The notes under the pieces: generated by a model | The model's database searches: none | What the model was told of the DNA's origin: nothing | The model's input: only the letters and a program-made list of their open reading frames with translations | Shown here: positions 24,692 to 37,040 of the stretch, one piece after another | Numbering within the stretch: the stretch's first letter is position 1 | How the letters are laid out: each line of letters begins with the position of its first letter | Source: Clitopilus passeckerianus | Taxonomy: Eukaryota; Basidiomycota; Agaricomycetes; Agaricales; Entolomataceae | Length of the DNA stretch: 64,000 nt | Assembly (NCBI GenBank): GCA_944990035.1 | Contig: CALYLX010000156.1 | Coordinates: forward strand, 124,001-188,000 | Direction: 5' to 3' | Translations under genes and position numbers: made by a program

Positions 24692-25808
24692 CTAGATAGT
24701 ACGCTAAAAGATGGCGTGTCAGTGACGGTTGCATGGGGCGGCGAAGAAGACTGACCTTAACGCGCACCCAACGAGTAATCACATCCTTCACCCTCGTCTC
24801 GAGCTGTTCTATGCACAACGAACACGTAATATCTTCTCTTGCGATTCCGAGCGACGTTTGTAGGGTATTTGGTGAAATGTCTTCAGATTTCAAATGAGAC
24901 AAGAGGAAAATAAGGCGCTGTCAAGAAGTTAGAATTCACCAACTCTCGCATCCCACGCGAGTTCAGCTGATGCAACGGCCCACGACCTTGTAAGTTTTCG
25001 TTGTTGAGCAAAGTGACATTGTTTCGTCGGGGGATGAGGAGCAGGCGTCGGAAGGATGATTTCCTTGAGCTTCTCCCTTCGTTCCATATGCAGGCATAGC
25101 AGCTTCTTCAGATACACAGGTCCAATCTTGCTCGCCAATTCGTCGTTGATAGTCCAGAGAGGAAGGGAAAGGAGATGAGAAGATGCTGCTTCTGCAAGGG
25201 AATGGATATCCAGCTGCGCAGCGAGGGTATATAGTTCGAGTGGGTATAACGGCGTGTATGAGAGGAGGTAGCCGTAGTACGGATGGCTCATGGTGAGGTG
25301 CATCGTGGCATCGATATCGTACTTTGCCATGGTCGTGATACCATCCACAAGGCGCTCAAACGGCGGAGGACCATCCACCAACATCAGGCCATAAAGGGCA
25401 TGCAGTATAATGTCGAGGACAGTCGACACCTCTGGCACGTTGATGAGGAGGTCTCGCGACACGCCATGCGCTGATCCTATTGATTGGGCGATAACGGCAC
25501 GAAACGCGTGTTTCGACACAGCGAAGAGAACGCTGGTATGGACGTAGAAGAGAACAAGGTCGGATGACACGAAGACCATGTCGAATTCGAGTTCCATTGC
25601 CCCTGGGTAAAAAACCGCCGAGGTGGAATAGTCAGATGTCAGGATCCTGAGTCCAGACTGCGGCGAATGAGCGGCGTAGACCCTCGAGAGGCTAAAAGCT
25701 TACCATTGATCCTTGAAGTTCTCCAAGAGATCCGTCGACAAAGGCACCTTGTCCTCCGTCTAATCTGGTAGAAAAATGGGTCATATGGGTCGTCGGGTTG
25801 TTGTCCAT
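24692..25808 (-). CDS. BTB/POZ-domain protein, copy 1
   Basis: Four exons (25808-25704, 25657-24940, 24880-24756, 24703-24692) join to 319 residues. The start ATG is at 25808 (MDNNPTTHMTHFSTRLDGG). The BTB-like domain covers roughly residues 45-170 (DMVFVSSDLVLFYVHTSVLF, HAFRAVIA, INVPEVSTVLDIILHALYG), followed by a helical segment (PLELYTLAAQLDIHSLAEA). A C-terminal motif ITCSLCIEQLETRVKDVITRW, with a Cys-x2-Cys pair, ends in a tiny last exon coding Arg-Thr-Ile-stop. The gene at 27951-29156 has the same exon plan down to that 12-nt exon. BTB proteins mediate dimerisation or cullin-3 binding; the role here is unknown. It is a basidiomycete-type family. Confidence 0.85.
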
Positions 25809-27950
25809 GGTGTCGTCAAGTTCTGTGGAGCTTCAGCAATCCACAACAAAGAGGTAAGGCACCCGCGTCTACATTCGCATCAGCGGTGATTCCAATTCAG
25901 GAGGACAGCGTTACCTAACATGGAAAGTTGTATTGACGTCTTTTATGACGAGCTTTCGCGAGCCTCACTCTTGTAGATCACTAACCGAATTCGTGGGGCT
26001 AGGGATCAAAAGCGCAATCAGTGGAGTGGAGGACGAAAATGAGCATCCCTGTCCCATTTCAGCAGGAGGTAGACGTGTTGCGAGCAACAGAGATGAGTAA
26101 ACATAGCAGAGGAGGACGGGACCAGCGGTGGATTTCCAGGTACCATAAACTATTCAGTGGTGTGCGAACCATAACAGGAAGAGCTTCAGGCTATCAGGTC
26201 CAGTTTGATATGGAGTTTGACGATGAGAAGCGTGCGTTATCAAGGCTCCGTGGGGAGGGTTTGCTAGGATAGGCGGGGGTGGCCCGCACTGTTAAGTCTC
26301 AAGTTTTAAGAGGGGAATTCTATAGAATCCGGCCAACGAGCCGTAGGGATGGTCCCAATGAATTGACCCGCGCGTCTTGGGGAGCGGTGTGGCCATAATA
26401 GCCAGAGCTTCGTAACCAGCGCTTGCAGAGAGATGGGGTACGATGTGAGGCGCTTATGGGCTTGAAGGTTGAAAAACAGCTCGACGCGAAGGCTGAGCCA
26501 TTTTTATTTCCAACGGCCTATGTAACGTTTACATTGGGTATCAGAAAGGTGGGAGGTGTGAAGCTATAGTCTTTGCAGCGCGCTCCTGCATTATTCTGAA
26601 TGTCGTGGCAACTGGGCAGTAAGCATCATCGGTGACTTGGAGCTCTCGGGACAACACACCTTCGCCGCTCCTATATCTTCGCTCCCAGACGGGCCCAGGA
26701 CCCTCCTCATCCTTCACGACCTATAGGCCTGCTCCTTGGCTTTCTTCACAGCATGCTGGAGACGTTGAGGTGGTAGTAGAGGAACCTGGTGCAGCACCGC
26801 CACCGGGTTCGAAATTGCTCCACCCACAACAATTTGCCTTTCAAAAATGGGGTAGATCATTCTCCGCCTCCGCTAACGGTAGCCGCTAACGAGAAACCCC
26901 TCAAAGAAGGCCGGGGCGGTCTCCAGGCAGCATAAATGTCCCGAATGTACTGGGTCATGAGATGCATGAGAGCCAACGAAAGGCTGTCGATGTGCCTCCT
27001 CTAATATTTGATGCTTGATGAAGCTGCCTCTTTTGCTTGCTGACTCAATCACGGACCGGCGGAAATAGTGTTCTGGTTCAGAATCATGCCAAATACTCGA
27101 ACGAGCCAACTACTGCTCGAAAACCCGGGTGGGGGAATTCTCCTTGCAACGACGTAGAAAGAGAAGAAGTTGTGCGACTGCACGGTACTGCTCGTGATGG
27201 AGGCTTACAAGCCATGACATACCTGACATACTAGCCGAGACAGCGATGATTGAGGGCTGTTTACAGATTCTGATATCCCAACCAGTCCTCCATAGGATAC
27301 GCCTGGCTGTTCTCAATATCCACAGCTCGTTCCATGCCATATCCTGAAATCCAACAGCCGCTATTCACGGAATAATTGTTTTTAGCCCGGTAATGGTACC
27401 AATGACGTCCCGAGCATCCTCAAGTTGTTGAGGTGCCTAGCGCACTGCCACCACCGGACTTTCGCATTTCTGTTGCCGGTGTATGTGCTATCTGCTGGGC
27501 AAATGTCAAGGGAAGATCCCTGAACATTGTCCACGGCCTCGAGATCCGGTCGACCACTCGGCCAAATACTGGGCCTGGCGGGGGGGAACATGTCGTCACA
27601 CGCCGTTCACAATGATTTACTGAATAGTTAATTTAAAGAGACCGCGACACCGTACGCCTTGATAAACACCCCCAAGCAAACTCGTGTTGTTTCCACGCCA
27701 GGTGGTAAGTTTAAACATGGAGATTGTTCATTAAATACGAGGTTATCATTTTTTTGCTGCTTACTTGTACATTTTGAAAATGAACCCTATGTAACCTGAA
27801 GCCCGAACTAATATAAAAGAATGACCCGGAAACGCCAGGTTATGTAGAGTGTTCTGTGCGTTCGTGTCTGCCAAGATAGTGCTATAAGTATGCGTATATA
27901 TGCGAAATGCGCGTGTGTGAATCGTGAGTATAAGAATAAAACGTTTATAT
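25809..27950. other. gene-poor stretch between BTB paralogues
   Basis: It contains the upstream region of BTB copy 1. Open frames at 26021-26272, 26632-26889 and 26873-27340 are short, overlap on opposite strands and show no motifs. No repeat is identified. Confidence 0.45.
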
Positions 27951-29156
27951 TTAAATAGTGCGCTAACCAAACCAAGAAAGAACATTCCAGAAATCAGAAA
28001 CATGACATCACGGCGAAAATGACTCATCACATACCTTGACGCAGACCCATCGATTAACGACGTCCTTAATTCTTGCGTCCAGCGCCTCCTTGCATTGAGC
28101 ACATGTAATCTGATCCCCGACCGCTTTGAAGGTCGTACGAATGGTCACAGGTGATAGGTCTAGAGATATGGAATCAGCTGACGCCTTCAATTGAATTTGG
28201 AGCGGAAAATCACTTCGATCATCATGCAACGATCGAATAGAAGACGTTTAATTCCGGACCGGACTTACCAGGCTTGATTTCCCAAACTAGACGTGCGGCA
28301 GCTGCTGCCCAAGTTCGTTCCAGCTTCTTCGTTTGCGAGAAGGTGCAGGATTCAGAGAGTGCGTGAGATTCGGGAGGGGCAAGGATGATCTTCTTCAGGG
28401 CGTCAGTGCGGTAGGCGTAGAGTGAGAGGAGCTTCTTGACGTATATGGCTCCAATTTGCTTAGCGACGTCGTCCGTGATCGTCCATGGCGGATATGAGAG
28501 GAGATGGGATGAGGCACTAGCAGCCAAGTGATAGATGTCGAATTGAGCAGCGAGCGTGTATAACTCCAGTGGGTGGAGCGCTGCGAAGGAGAGGAGGTCT
28601 TTGGAACAAGGATGTGAGGGGACAAGATGGAACGACGGGTAGATCTCGTATTTCGTCATAGCAGTGAGCGCCTCAGCGATTGAATGAAAGGAAGGGGTGT
28701 GAGAAGAGAATGGTAGGTCGTAAAGAATGTGTAGCATGGTATCGAGCATTTCCGACGTTTCTGGTATATGAACGACCACCTGGATATATCCACTGATGGA
28801 AACGGGACCTGAGCATTGCGCGATCTGGTCTTCAAAAGCATTCTTCGAGATGCGAGTGAGAGTTTTCGAATTGACGTAGAATAAGATGCAGTCTAATGAA
28901 GCGAAGACCAAGTCGGAATGGACGCCCAGCGCCGCTGGGTGGAAGACAGGGGAGAATTGAAATTGGCAAGGACTGGACTCATTCGACGGCTGCATCACCA
29001 AGGGGTCAGCCAAATGGAAAGGCACAAGTAGATACAGCGTATACGTACGGGTGGAGTAGGGAGAGCAGCAGCTTGATGGTAATCATGCATCCAGTCGAGG
29101 GAATCCGGGGAAATCGGTGAAAATGCACCATCATAGCCTGACCATGCAGCGTCCAT
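27951..29156 (-). CDS. BTB/POZ-domain protein, copy 2
   Basis: Paralogue of the gene at 24692-25808, same orientation. The start ATG is at 29156 (MDAAWSGYDGAFSPISPDSL). The second exon begins PSNESSPCQFQFSPVFHPAAL and contains DLVFASLDCILFYVNSKTL, HIPETSEMLDTMLHILYDL and PLELYTLAAQFDIYHLAAS. The third exon carries ITCAQCKEALDARIKDVVNRW, and a 12-nt last exon again encodes Arg-Thr-Ile-stop (27962-27951). The Cys-x2-Cys and DVxxRW motif is conserved with copy 1 while the N terminus has diverged freely, which points to selection on the BTB core and tail. Confidence 0.85.
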
Positions 29157-29667
29157 GGTTGCGAATAATGAACCGACGGAATGGAAAAAGAAAGGATTAA
29201 GGCCGGTGGAGGTCGAGAACAGGGGCAGAGTCTCTCGGAACCAATGAATGTCGTCTTGAGAGGATCTTATGTTTTAACCCACATAGATCGGTACAACTGG
29301 GCGGTTCTGACGTCGATTATGACGAGTATGCGGACTGAGTGGAGAACAACTCACCTTCAGCGCCTGCCGCTTCGAAATGCGACGAGGAACCCGATGTCAG
29401 AAAACTTATCGGTGAATGATTGAAAGGCAGAATCGAACGAGTTTCACGCGTGAATGTTGTGGAGGTGATCTGGGGGCTCGCTTAGCCTGAACTTCAAGCT
29501 ATCACATTAAAAAGTCACGGAAACTCACCTTGGGCGGATGAACCAAATGGTCGTCCACAAGAAAAACTGCTCAGAATTACCGCCCTTGTCGTGAGTGTAC
29601 GAAGGTCTTCGTCCGGATTTTGAATTCCACCTCGATTTGACGCCGTTGGTGTGGAGTAGTGTCTGCC
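29157..29667. other. intergenic upstream of BTB copy 2
   Basis: No gene is recognised. It should carry the BTB copy 2 promoter and the 3' flank of the minus-strand candidate gene that ends at 29668. Confidence 0.45.
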
Positions 29668-30292
29668 TCATGGATCCAACCAGTCGATCCCGTCCCAAGA
29701 ACTACGCGGAATCCAAACTGGGTTGTCGATAGAGTGAGCGTACTCGGGTCGCGTTGCCCACATTTCACGATAGAGTGCGCCAGGAGTTGCTTCTTTCGCG
29801 GTTGGGTGTCTGTTTGAACAGTCAAACGGAGTAAAGCAGGTGGGACGTGTGGTTAAGGGAACAAAACACGGTTTAGTCAGATGGAATTCGTGATGATCTT
29901 GACCAAAATTGGATGAAAACATAAGCTATAAATGGAAAGTCTCCGTAACATACCGCGTGTGCGCAGCTTGGAAATCATTTTGGCATCATTCTGGTGCCTT
30001 CTTTGGTCAGTTCCGGTCAAATCTTCGGAAGCCGGACCACTTCCCCGACAGCTCCCGAAGATCCTGACTTGGATTGACTTCAAATTCCCCCTCCATAGAC
30101 CGCCGGCACTCCATCGCTCTGTTCGTCTTCGCTTCGAGAAGTCCGTACTGTAACTTTGCAATATCTAGTACTGATGTGGAAACGGCAATGAATCTCACCT
30201 GGAATCCTGCGATCTCGTGCCACACAGGGGTTTTTGGCAACTACTCACACACGGTGCTCCTTGCGACGGTAGTAGGCCCCACAACGGCTACG
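29668..30292 (-). CDS. candidate multi-exon gene of unknown family, 5' end unresolved
   Basis: Protein-like exons follow each other on the minus strand with fungal splice sites. One reads AYYRRKEH, then a mini-exon, then YGLLEAKTNRAMECRRSMEG and LRELSGKWSGFRRFDRN. A second part reads QRRHQNDAKMISKLRTR up to a GTATGT donor. The last exon reads HPTAKEATPGALYREMWATR, PEYAHSIDNPVWIPRSSWD and ends DGIDWLDP-stop. The reading frame shifts by one base near 30005, between the RFDRN and QRRHQ parts. The composition is convincing, but I do not recognise the family and cannot place the start. Confidence 0.4.
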
Positions 30293-31037
30293 CCTAATCG
30301 GCAAATATCAGCCCAGGTGCTCGCACCATATCGTAGCACTTACGAGACTACGCCATGTTATGCCCAAACTCACAGTTGTCGTCGTGGAAGGTGGAGCTTG
30401 CTCGTGGTTGAAACGCTACGGAACGGATTGCAGTGGCATGTACATGGCGGGAACGTCAATCCTAAGCCGATCCGGACACGGAATGCCGTAGTCCGAGAGG
30501 AAAAACGGCGTCTTGCCAGGGCTTGGATGAACTGCGTCTACGTCACGTACACGAGGTACTCACGTTCCTCGAAGCCGCTGTCAACGGCCGACTGACAATA
30601 TCGGCGTCGTCATAGGTAGCCCTCAAGCAACAGAGGAGGCAACCCTGTATCGCAGGAGGAAGAGTCGCCAAAATAGTCCTAGCCAGCCTCGGTGGCAAAA
30701 AATGTGCTGAAGAGGGAGTGCATTCTGTGTCATTGCTGGTTGACGTCTTGAGAAAGTAACTATATGCGTACATTCTCTGGCTGCATTGTAGTCTTTCGGC
30801 GAGTACTATCTGGCAAATCTGGAACTATGCCCTTGTCAAAAAATCGACAAACTCGATGAACTTCCTGTTCTGCTCCTTACCTTTTAACATCGATTGCGCA
30901 TATTGCGATCTAAAACACTGGCGAATCAGCTTTGCGCGGTGTGTAACCCTCATGGCCTTGGCTAGAAGATTCCCAGTCCCCGGCCCAGACCTACAATGTG
31001 GCCGTCGCGTGAATATGCCTGCTCGATGTTGTGCAGT

Positions 31038-31490
31038 TCATGCCAGCCAAGAACACCTACAGAGGGATATTTCTTCACCCATTGAGCCTCCGAGTCCAGA
31101 CGGGAGGTCCAGACCACCGACGACGTTGGAACCTGGGCAGCGTAGGCCTAGGTTAGCTGAGTTTGCGTTGAAAACAGCCATGGCGGTGACAGGCCAACCA
31201 GGGCCTGGGAGCTGTCTGACGATGAAGGAAATTGGGACCTTTTCTAAGGGCCGCATGTGTTCGTGGTTGATTCCGAAGATACACATGGCTTTGAATTGAT
31301 TCACCTTTTTGCCCGGCACGAACGGCATCATAGTATCAACATCGATTAGCATCCAGATCGACCGGACGCCCCGGCCAAGGTACGTTCCCATTGATTTCCG
31401 CCCCAGTCTCGTATGCCGTAGTGCTCTATGAAATACGAGATTATCAGGCGACTTTCTCAGGAAGGTTGGATTCATAACACCAGCCGACAT
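31038..31490 (-). CDS. hypothetical protein, 150 residues
   Basis: An uninterrupted frame from an ATG at 31490. It has a hydrophobic stretch WMLIDVDTMMPFVPGKK, INHEHMRPLEKVPISFIV, then a Pro/Gly-rich segment GPGWPVTAMAVFNANSANLG and CPGSNVVGGLDLPSGLGG. Composition is protein-like, but no family is recognised and no introns or partner exons are found. It may be a gene fragment or chance. The 300-750 bases on either side hold nothing I can call. Confidence 0.3.
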   Translation of the reverse strand: MSAGVMNPTFLRKSPDNLVFHRALRHTRLGRKSMGTYLGRGVRSIWMLIDVDTMMPFVPGKKVNQFKAMCIFGINHEHMRPLEKVPISFIVRQLPGPGWPVTAMAVFNANSANLGLRCPGSNVVGGLDLPSGLGGSMGEEISLCRCSWLA

Positions 31491-31762
31491 CCCAGCAGAA
31501 TCGGCAGCTTGAATTCAGTAACTTCGGTTGAAGTCGCGCACTGCACTGAGAATCATGATGTCAGCATGGGAACTGGGCCAGGTGGCCACTGTACTCCTGG
31601 ACTTTCGCCGTGTCGTTAAGAATTAGACTCCTTCCAGTGCTGGGCACGAGAAAATCAAGGAACATCAATTTTCGCAGAGAGAGGAACGTAGTTGTACATG
31701 AGAGTATTCAAAAAGAAAGCAGAAAGTATTCGAGGGATTAAATGATATCGGAGGACTATCCA

Positions 31763-32360
31763 TCAGTAGGGTAAGACGTATCCCTCAATCCACTCCTTGG
31801 CCCATCCTTGAGCAGCGGCGGAGTCCCACTCGTCGGCGGAGGTCGTATACAAGTGATCGACTCCCGGAGTGTGATAGGATCGATAAAGAGGGACCCCTCC
31901 GCACTCATTATCAGGATAGATGTACCCCGTGATACCTTCGTCTACGTATCCGAGGTTGTTGACTGCATTATCCTTCTCCGTTGGGTTAGTGGTATAGAAA
32001 TGGTCGTTACCAATCGGGTCGGATGGGGTCCTCTTGTACACCTTATAGAGTGGGACCGTGCTGGGCTCGGCAGACTTGAAGACGTAGAGGGCGACGCCTT
32101 CGTCAATGAAGCCGAGCCTGTTGACGGCGTTCTGGTACTCGGAGAGGTTGGCGGTGTAGTAATGATCGATATCCCGGTCCTTATATGTACGGTACCAGGG
32201 TGTAGCAGTGCGAGGATCAGCGCACCCCTTCTGAGGAGGAGTACGAGCGGCCGTCACCTAGGAAATAAACCTGACGTTAGCAGGTGGTAAATGATAGCAG
32301 GGACGATGTTATATGTACCAACGTAGAAACGGAAAGTAGCGCAATGACTGAGAGCTTCAT
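31763..32360 (-). CDS. secreted DUF5648 repeat protein
   Basis: Two exons (32360-32319, 32257-31763) give 178 residues. A signal peptide (MKLSVIALLSVSTLVTAA) spans the intron. The mature protein is three tandem DUF5648-type units, each with a Tyr-rich start, a DHYYT/DHFYTT/DHLYTT motif and an AVNNLGY...EGI motif (for example PIGNDHFYTTNPTEKDNAV and GVPLYRSYHTPGVDHLYTTS). It ends AKEWIEGYVLPY. The domain occurs in extracellular fungal and bacterial proteins and its function is not established. Its last repeat has a degenerate twin at 12497-12700. Confidence 0.9.
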
Positions 32361-34740
32361 TTCGAATGGAAGTCTTGGTTTAGGGGCTGTTTGAGAGGCA
32401 AACTACTGAAGATAGTTGGTATGCCCTTGTTCCTCTTTATAGTCCTTTTGAGACAAAGATCATGGGGGTAGAGGTTAGGGCTTTCCTTGCTGTCCGAGCG
32501 CTGCAAAGTCATGTGGAACCCAATCACAAAGATAAGAAGTTTGACCTGTCAAGACGAGAAGGCATTTCCATACTAGAAGTCGTAGCAGAGTAGATTTCTT
32601 GTCCTCCTGACCACCTAAACAGCGTAGAAAAAGATTCACTGTCAGCGGCAATGTTGCCGAACAGTCAATCCGGTCTCGATTGGACGAGTTCGGACGAAAA
32701 CGTTGTTCGACAGGTTTGACCTAACCACGTTCAATCGCCGAGAAACTTTAAGAGCCGAGTTCTAAGTTGTCGAACCACACCTTTACGAGGTGACAGGTGC
32801 CAAAGTCTAACGCTCAGGTGCTTAGATATCAGACATTAGTGAGAGAAGCTTTTGTGCGCCTCTTGGAGGCGCTGCTTCAAGTTCCCGTCGGAGTAAAAGC
32901 TACCTTCTCGGTGATGCATCCAGGAGTGACAGAGTTCTGCCCAGATGCCAGCTATCGCACCGTTATAATTAACACTTGTTCAAGGGGAGGGCAAACGAGG
33001 AGACTGGAATAAAGAAGAGAGACGGACTGGCCCTGGCCTTGCAATTGCGTGTACAAGCGATGGGTCAAGAACGTCGCGGGGTTAATATACCGTCCGATCA
33101 GTAAGGGTCGCCTAGAAGGCACCTTTGAAGCGCCTGTACTATTGGCCGAGCATCCACACCGATGTGTATCGTTTGACGTATAACCCTGGCCAGAAAATTT
33201 GCTCGCTCCAGCGGACGAATGTGGAGGAAAGACTGATATTTGTACATGCTTCCTTGCAGGCGGGCATTCCCGTTGGCATCAAAGGTTTGTAACCTTCGTC
33301 CATCGGACAAACGGACTATATACATATCCGACCGTCATTTGCACCACCATGGCAACGCACTTATCCGATTTTTGCTGTCGTCTTACTAGCGTATTTCGTT
33401 GGTTCGTTGATATCATTGATTACATCCAAAACATGGTACAATTTATTGACGATTACAGAGTTTTGAGAGAGTTCCAGATTATACGTCTGCGAGAGACTGA
33501 ATGAGCTCAACAGCCTCCTGAGACCGAGGTGTGATTGCACATGGGAATTCATTGGGCACCCTATCATTGTATCAGTAGTTTGTCGTCATTGAACTGCTGA
33601 GAAGTACCTACTGAATTGAGGTGCCATGAAAGTTGCCCGCTGGCTCGATATAAATTCCCCGTGCGTCCTTCTTTTTATTTAAGTTAAAGGTCGATAGAAC
33701 CGATGCACCAGCCAGCATAAGGGTAGACATCGCGATGTGTCGACCGGTCAGGTCCTAGCGAGAATTTAGGGATGACAAAACCACCGATCCAAAGCAAGTA
33801 GAATCACCTTCGACCAAATCCGAACGCCAGGTCAAGCGGGCTCTTAACGTTCTCATCGATTTTTGCGTTCTTTATGAACCGTTCTGGTCTAAACTTCGGA
33901 AATGAAGGTCGTTGTATCATGGGATGTAACTGGTCGGTGCAGGCGAAGCTGATATGTTAAGCACACCCTAAAGGCTGCCCCTCAGACTGCAGAGGATTAA
34001 GACCCATTTCAAGATCTTATGGGGTGTAAGCCCTTGATACCAATGCTCGTTTGCAGTACAATTATGTTGAACGCATTTCCGATGTACCTAGTATCAGCAC
34101 GGATGGAGCTGTGGTGCTTGGTTGGGGAAAGGTGTGGTAAGCTCGGCGGCCGCAAAGAAGAGATACGTATGTGTCTTGTGGAGGTAAATCCAAGATAGAA
34201 GCGTAGTGCTGTTCTATATTCTAAGTCGATGTCAGCCGTTCCGGACATATATGACATCTAACCTCGTAAACTTCCCATTTCTTGTTGGAGCAGATCCCTC
34301 AAACAACGGCAAATATAGTGTCAGGCGATCAGCAGAAGTCTATTTGGCTAGAAGGCGAGGAACCATGCTAATTGGTGTCCCTCTTGTAATCAACTCGAAG
34401 CCCTCCACATTCAAACTCGAAGGCGATCCCCACCTCATTCCCAGGTGCTGGACAGCAGCGTCCGACAGTCATTGAACTAGATGCCTTTCTTGCCTGCGGT
34501 GAGTAGCAATAGCTTGAATTAGCTATCCAAGAGAGCTTAGAGTTATAATATCGAGCTGAGAGCGAGTTCCAACACGATTCGACCAGATAACAGGAGGAGT
34601 CGAGGTCACATCATGTCGGTGAGTAGGATGCAGGAGGGAATTCAAAATGCCTACTTGTCCGCCAGGCCGGATCATTCCTCGGCCATCATGGTTGTTTCGA
34701 TAACTACACTCTTCCCCGAAGACACCTGCGTCGACTACGC
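32361..34740. other. gene-poor stretch
   Basis: It contains the DUF5648 gene promoter near 32361-32450 (a TATAAAG-like element reads on the minus strand at about 32439-32445). Beyond that only short frames (32797-33012, 33098-33325, 33199-33504) without family features. Confidence 0.45.
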
Positions 34741-35170
34741 GGAATGGTCATGGGCACTGTATTAGCTATATCTCCAAGGCCGTCCTTTAGTAAAATGCCA
34801 TAAATCATCCCTATCTACGACCTGGACTGCTCTATCAGGTAAGTTGTACAACGTTCTTAGGAGACCCCTCTGACCAGTTGAACAGCGCCTTCTCATGCAT
34901 CCACGAGTACAACGACAAGGTCGAAATCACGGAACGAATTGGGCTGTTGATCTTCGAGATTCGATCCAATTCGAATTCAGATACTTTTGGCTTTAAATCA
35001 GCCGCCCGTGGCCCGCTCAATGCTCTGGCCATGCCCCAGGCGCAACGCCCACCGCCCACCTCGTGTCCACTACCAGGTCGATTCACATTCAGTCGCCTCA
35101 TTCACAACACACAGCTCATCCTCGAGTTCAAAGACGCGTCTGGCTACCAAGAATTGAGGCCCGTTGGTTA
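34741..35170 (+). repeat. diverged duplicated block, copy 1
   Basis: This aligns over its length to 37041-37460. Shared landmarks in order are CACTGTATYAGCTAYATCTC with CAAGGCC, CTACGACCTGG, GAGACYYCKCCTGACC, a TACAAC stretch, GGCTTYAAATCAGCC, and CAGCTCATCYTCGAG. Copy 1 keeps a 97-codon frame (HEYNDKVEITERIGLLIFEI, FGFKSAARGPLNAL, HNTQLILEFKDASG); copy 2 is broken in the same place. It is probably a duplicated gene of a family I do not recognise. Confidence 0.6.
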
Positions 35171-35677
35171 AAATCTGCTCGGACTGATGGGGCGGCATAT
35201 CGATTTACTTCCACCCAGTCTCCCGAAAGCACATGAACTGCAGGTAAGCCTCTTTTGCTGTCCTTACATCCACAATCGCTAAAAGTTACATTGGAAGAAT
35301 GGTGTTTCGCCCAAGAACGGGAACCATGGCCCAATCATAGAAGACCACCTCCGGCCGCCCACAAAGTCCGAGAAGGAGCAGACTTGCAGGAGCAGGCGTC
35401 CAAAGGAGCGAAGGAGTCGTTTTAAGGTTGGGCGAGTGTCCTTTCAGTGGTGTGCATCAGTTGGGAAATGGAGTAGCGGTCTTCATATTATCGGATCGAC
35501 AACGTATATGGCACCCACCGAGATCACCCTACCCCATTCTCAGTTTCATGGATCAAGTTCAGTTTCGCCTTCGATTGCAACAGTATCGTCGACATTATTC
35601 CATATAACAGTCAAAATTTCATATCCATCCTATTCATATCCATATTCGAGATGATCCCCAACCCCACATCCACGTTC

Positions 35678-36028
35678 TCAGTCTGCACTTTTGCAAGACC
35701 CGTAACAGGCTGCATCGGGATCACAATCCTCGCTCGTATGACACGTGACGTTGTTCTGGATCCAACACCATCCACTGTGACCTTTCCCGCATCCTGTCTT
35801 CCAGCAGCTTCGGGGCCATACACCGCTACCACAGCCGACTTGGGCGGGCGCAAGGGCTGAGGAACTAGAGGAGGTTCTGGATAGTATTCGTAGAGAATCA
35901 GATGTGAATGAGATAGCAAACGGCGCGAATGAGACGTACTGATCGGTGCTCCTCTTCTCTGGAACGTCGGGCGAGTTGGCAACGGCCATGGAGGAGAGTA
36001 TGGCGATGAAGAAGAGGCTTGTACGCAT
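35678..36028 (-). CDS. small secreted cysteine-rich protein
   Basis: The start ATG is at 36028 with a signal peptide (MRTSLFFIAILSSMAVANS) followed by a Lys-Arg site that could be processed. A 75-nt intron (35939-35865, GTACGT...CTCTAG) is likely. It is a multiple of three, so the frame also reads through. Spliced length is 91 residues. The mature part has eight cysteines (VGCGSGVWPRSCWKTGCGK, then WCWIQNNVTCHTSEDCD, ACYGSCKS), enough for four disulfides. Such peptides are typical fungal secreted effectors or antimicrobial-like proteins, but no family is recognised and no activity is implied. Confidence 0.72.
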   Translation of the reverse strand: MRTSLFFIAILSSMAVANSPDVPEKRSTDQYVSFAPFAISFTSDSLRILSRTSSSSSALAPAQVGCGSGVWPRSCWKTGCGKGHSGWCWIQNNVTCHTSEDCDPDAACYGSCKSAD

Positions 36029-37040
36029 GTTGTTGAGAGTGGATTAGGTCAGATATTTGCTTTCGGGCTTCGACTGAGCTGGTGCTGCAAGCTTGGGGTT
36101 GGTGCACATCTGGGTAGGCCATTTTATACAGTTTGGCTCTTAGCGCTCTTTGATGAAAAGGAATTTCCACTAAAGTGTTCTGATACGGGATGTCAACGTG
36201 TCTACCAATGTAGGTTAGGTTAGAGGAGGATAGAATCCTTGCGAATAGTTCCGAGTTGGGGCGGATTTTCATGGAGTTAGCGCAATCAGAAGTATCTCGA
36301 GACACTCTGAATGTTTCGTTAGTGTTGTAGCAACTCAAGAAGATCCAGACTCACAGGGGCCTCTCGAGATTCAGTGTATCTAGCAGCTTTTGCGCTGTTC
36401 ATAGGAATACTAACTGCGCTCAGTTTGGCGTGTCATTTGCGTAGCCCACTCTAGCACTCTGCATCCGATCTTTCTATTGCTCGCGTTAGTCACTGTCAGT
36501 TCGTCAGATGATTTGATAGTGTAGACTTACGAGCCGGAGAAACGCCACCTGCTGTGGCGGGCTCTCAGGCCTTGTCCCCGATGTAGAGCAAGCATTGTTC
36601 GATCATGCTAGAGTCTCTCCCGGCAGAAGGTTGTGGCGGAAATGCACACTCGGTCAAGCAAAAAGTGGAGAGAATTCTGATGCCGTATTCCTCGAACTTA
36701 CGGCAGGTATATTCTAGAAAATCCTACTCTCGGCCCTAAGGCAGAGTGCTGTGGCTTCCAAGCGGTCCTTTTCCTCGTTAATAGAAGCGCAGTCGATAAG
36801 ACCGCTAGGTGTTCAACGTTCAAGCACCGGATCTAGCCTATTTTACGAGCGAGACGTCTTTTTAAATTTGGCGAGCGGTGAATAGGGATATATGTCATGA
36901 TTAGATCCTGGAGAGCGTCGAAGTACGGTTCCAGGCTTTCTGGTTGAGATGACGTCATATCATGCTTCGGCGATCACGCTGGTTACCGAGAGTCCGCCTT
37001 TTCACCGAAGACCACTGACGAGCCAACATGCATCGACAAG
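36029..37040. other. intergenic, no gene seen
   Basis: This is upstream of the cysteine-rich gene. Only fragmentary frames are present. Confidence 0.45.

Noticed and set aside
30074..30595. 173-codon plus-strand frame
   Set aside because: Antisense to the better-supported spliced minus-strand candidate at 29668-30292.
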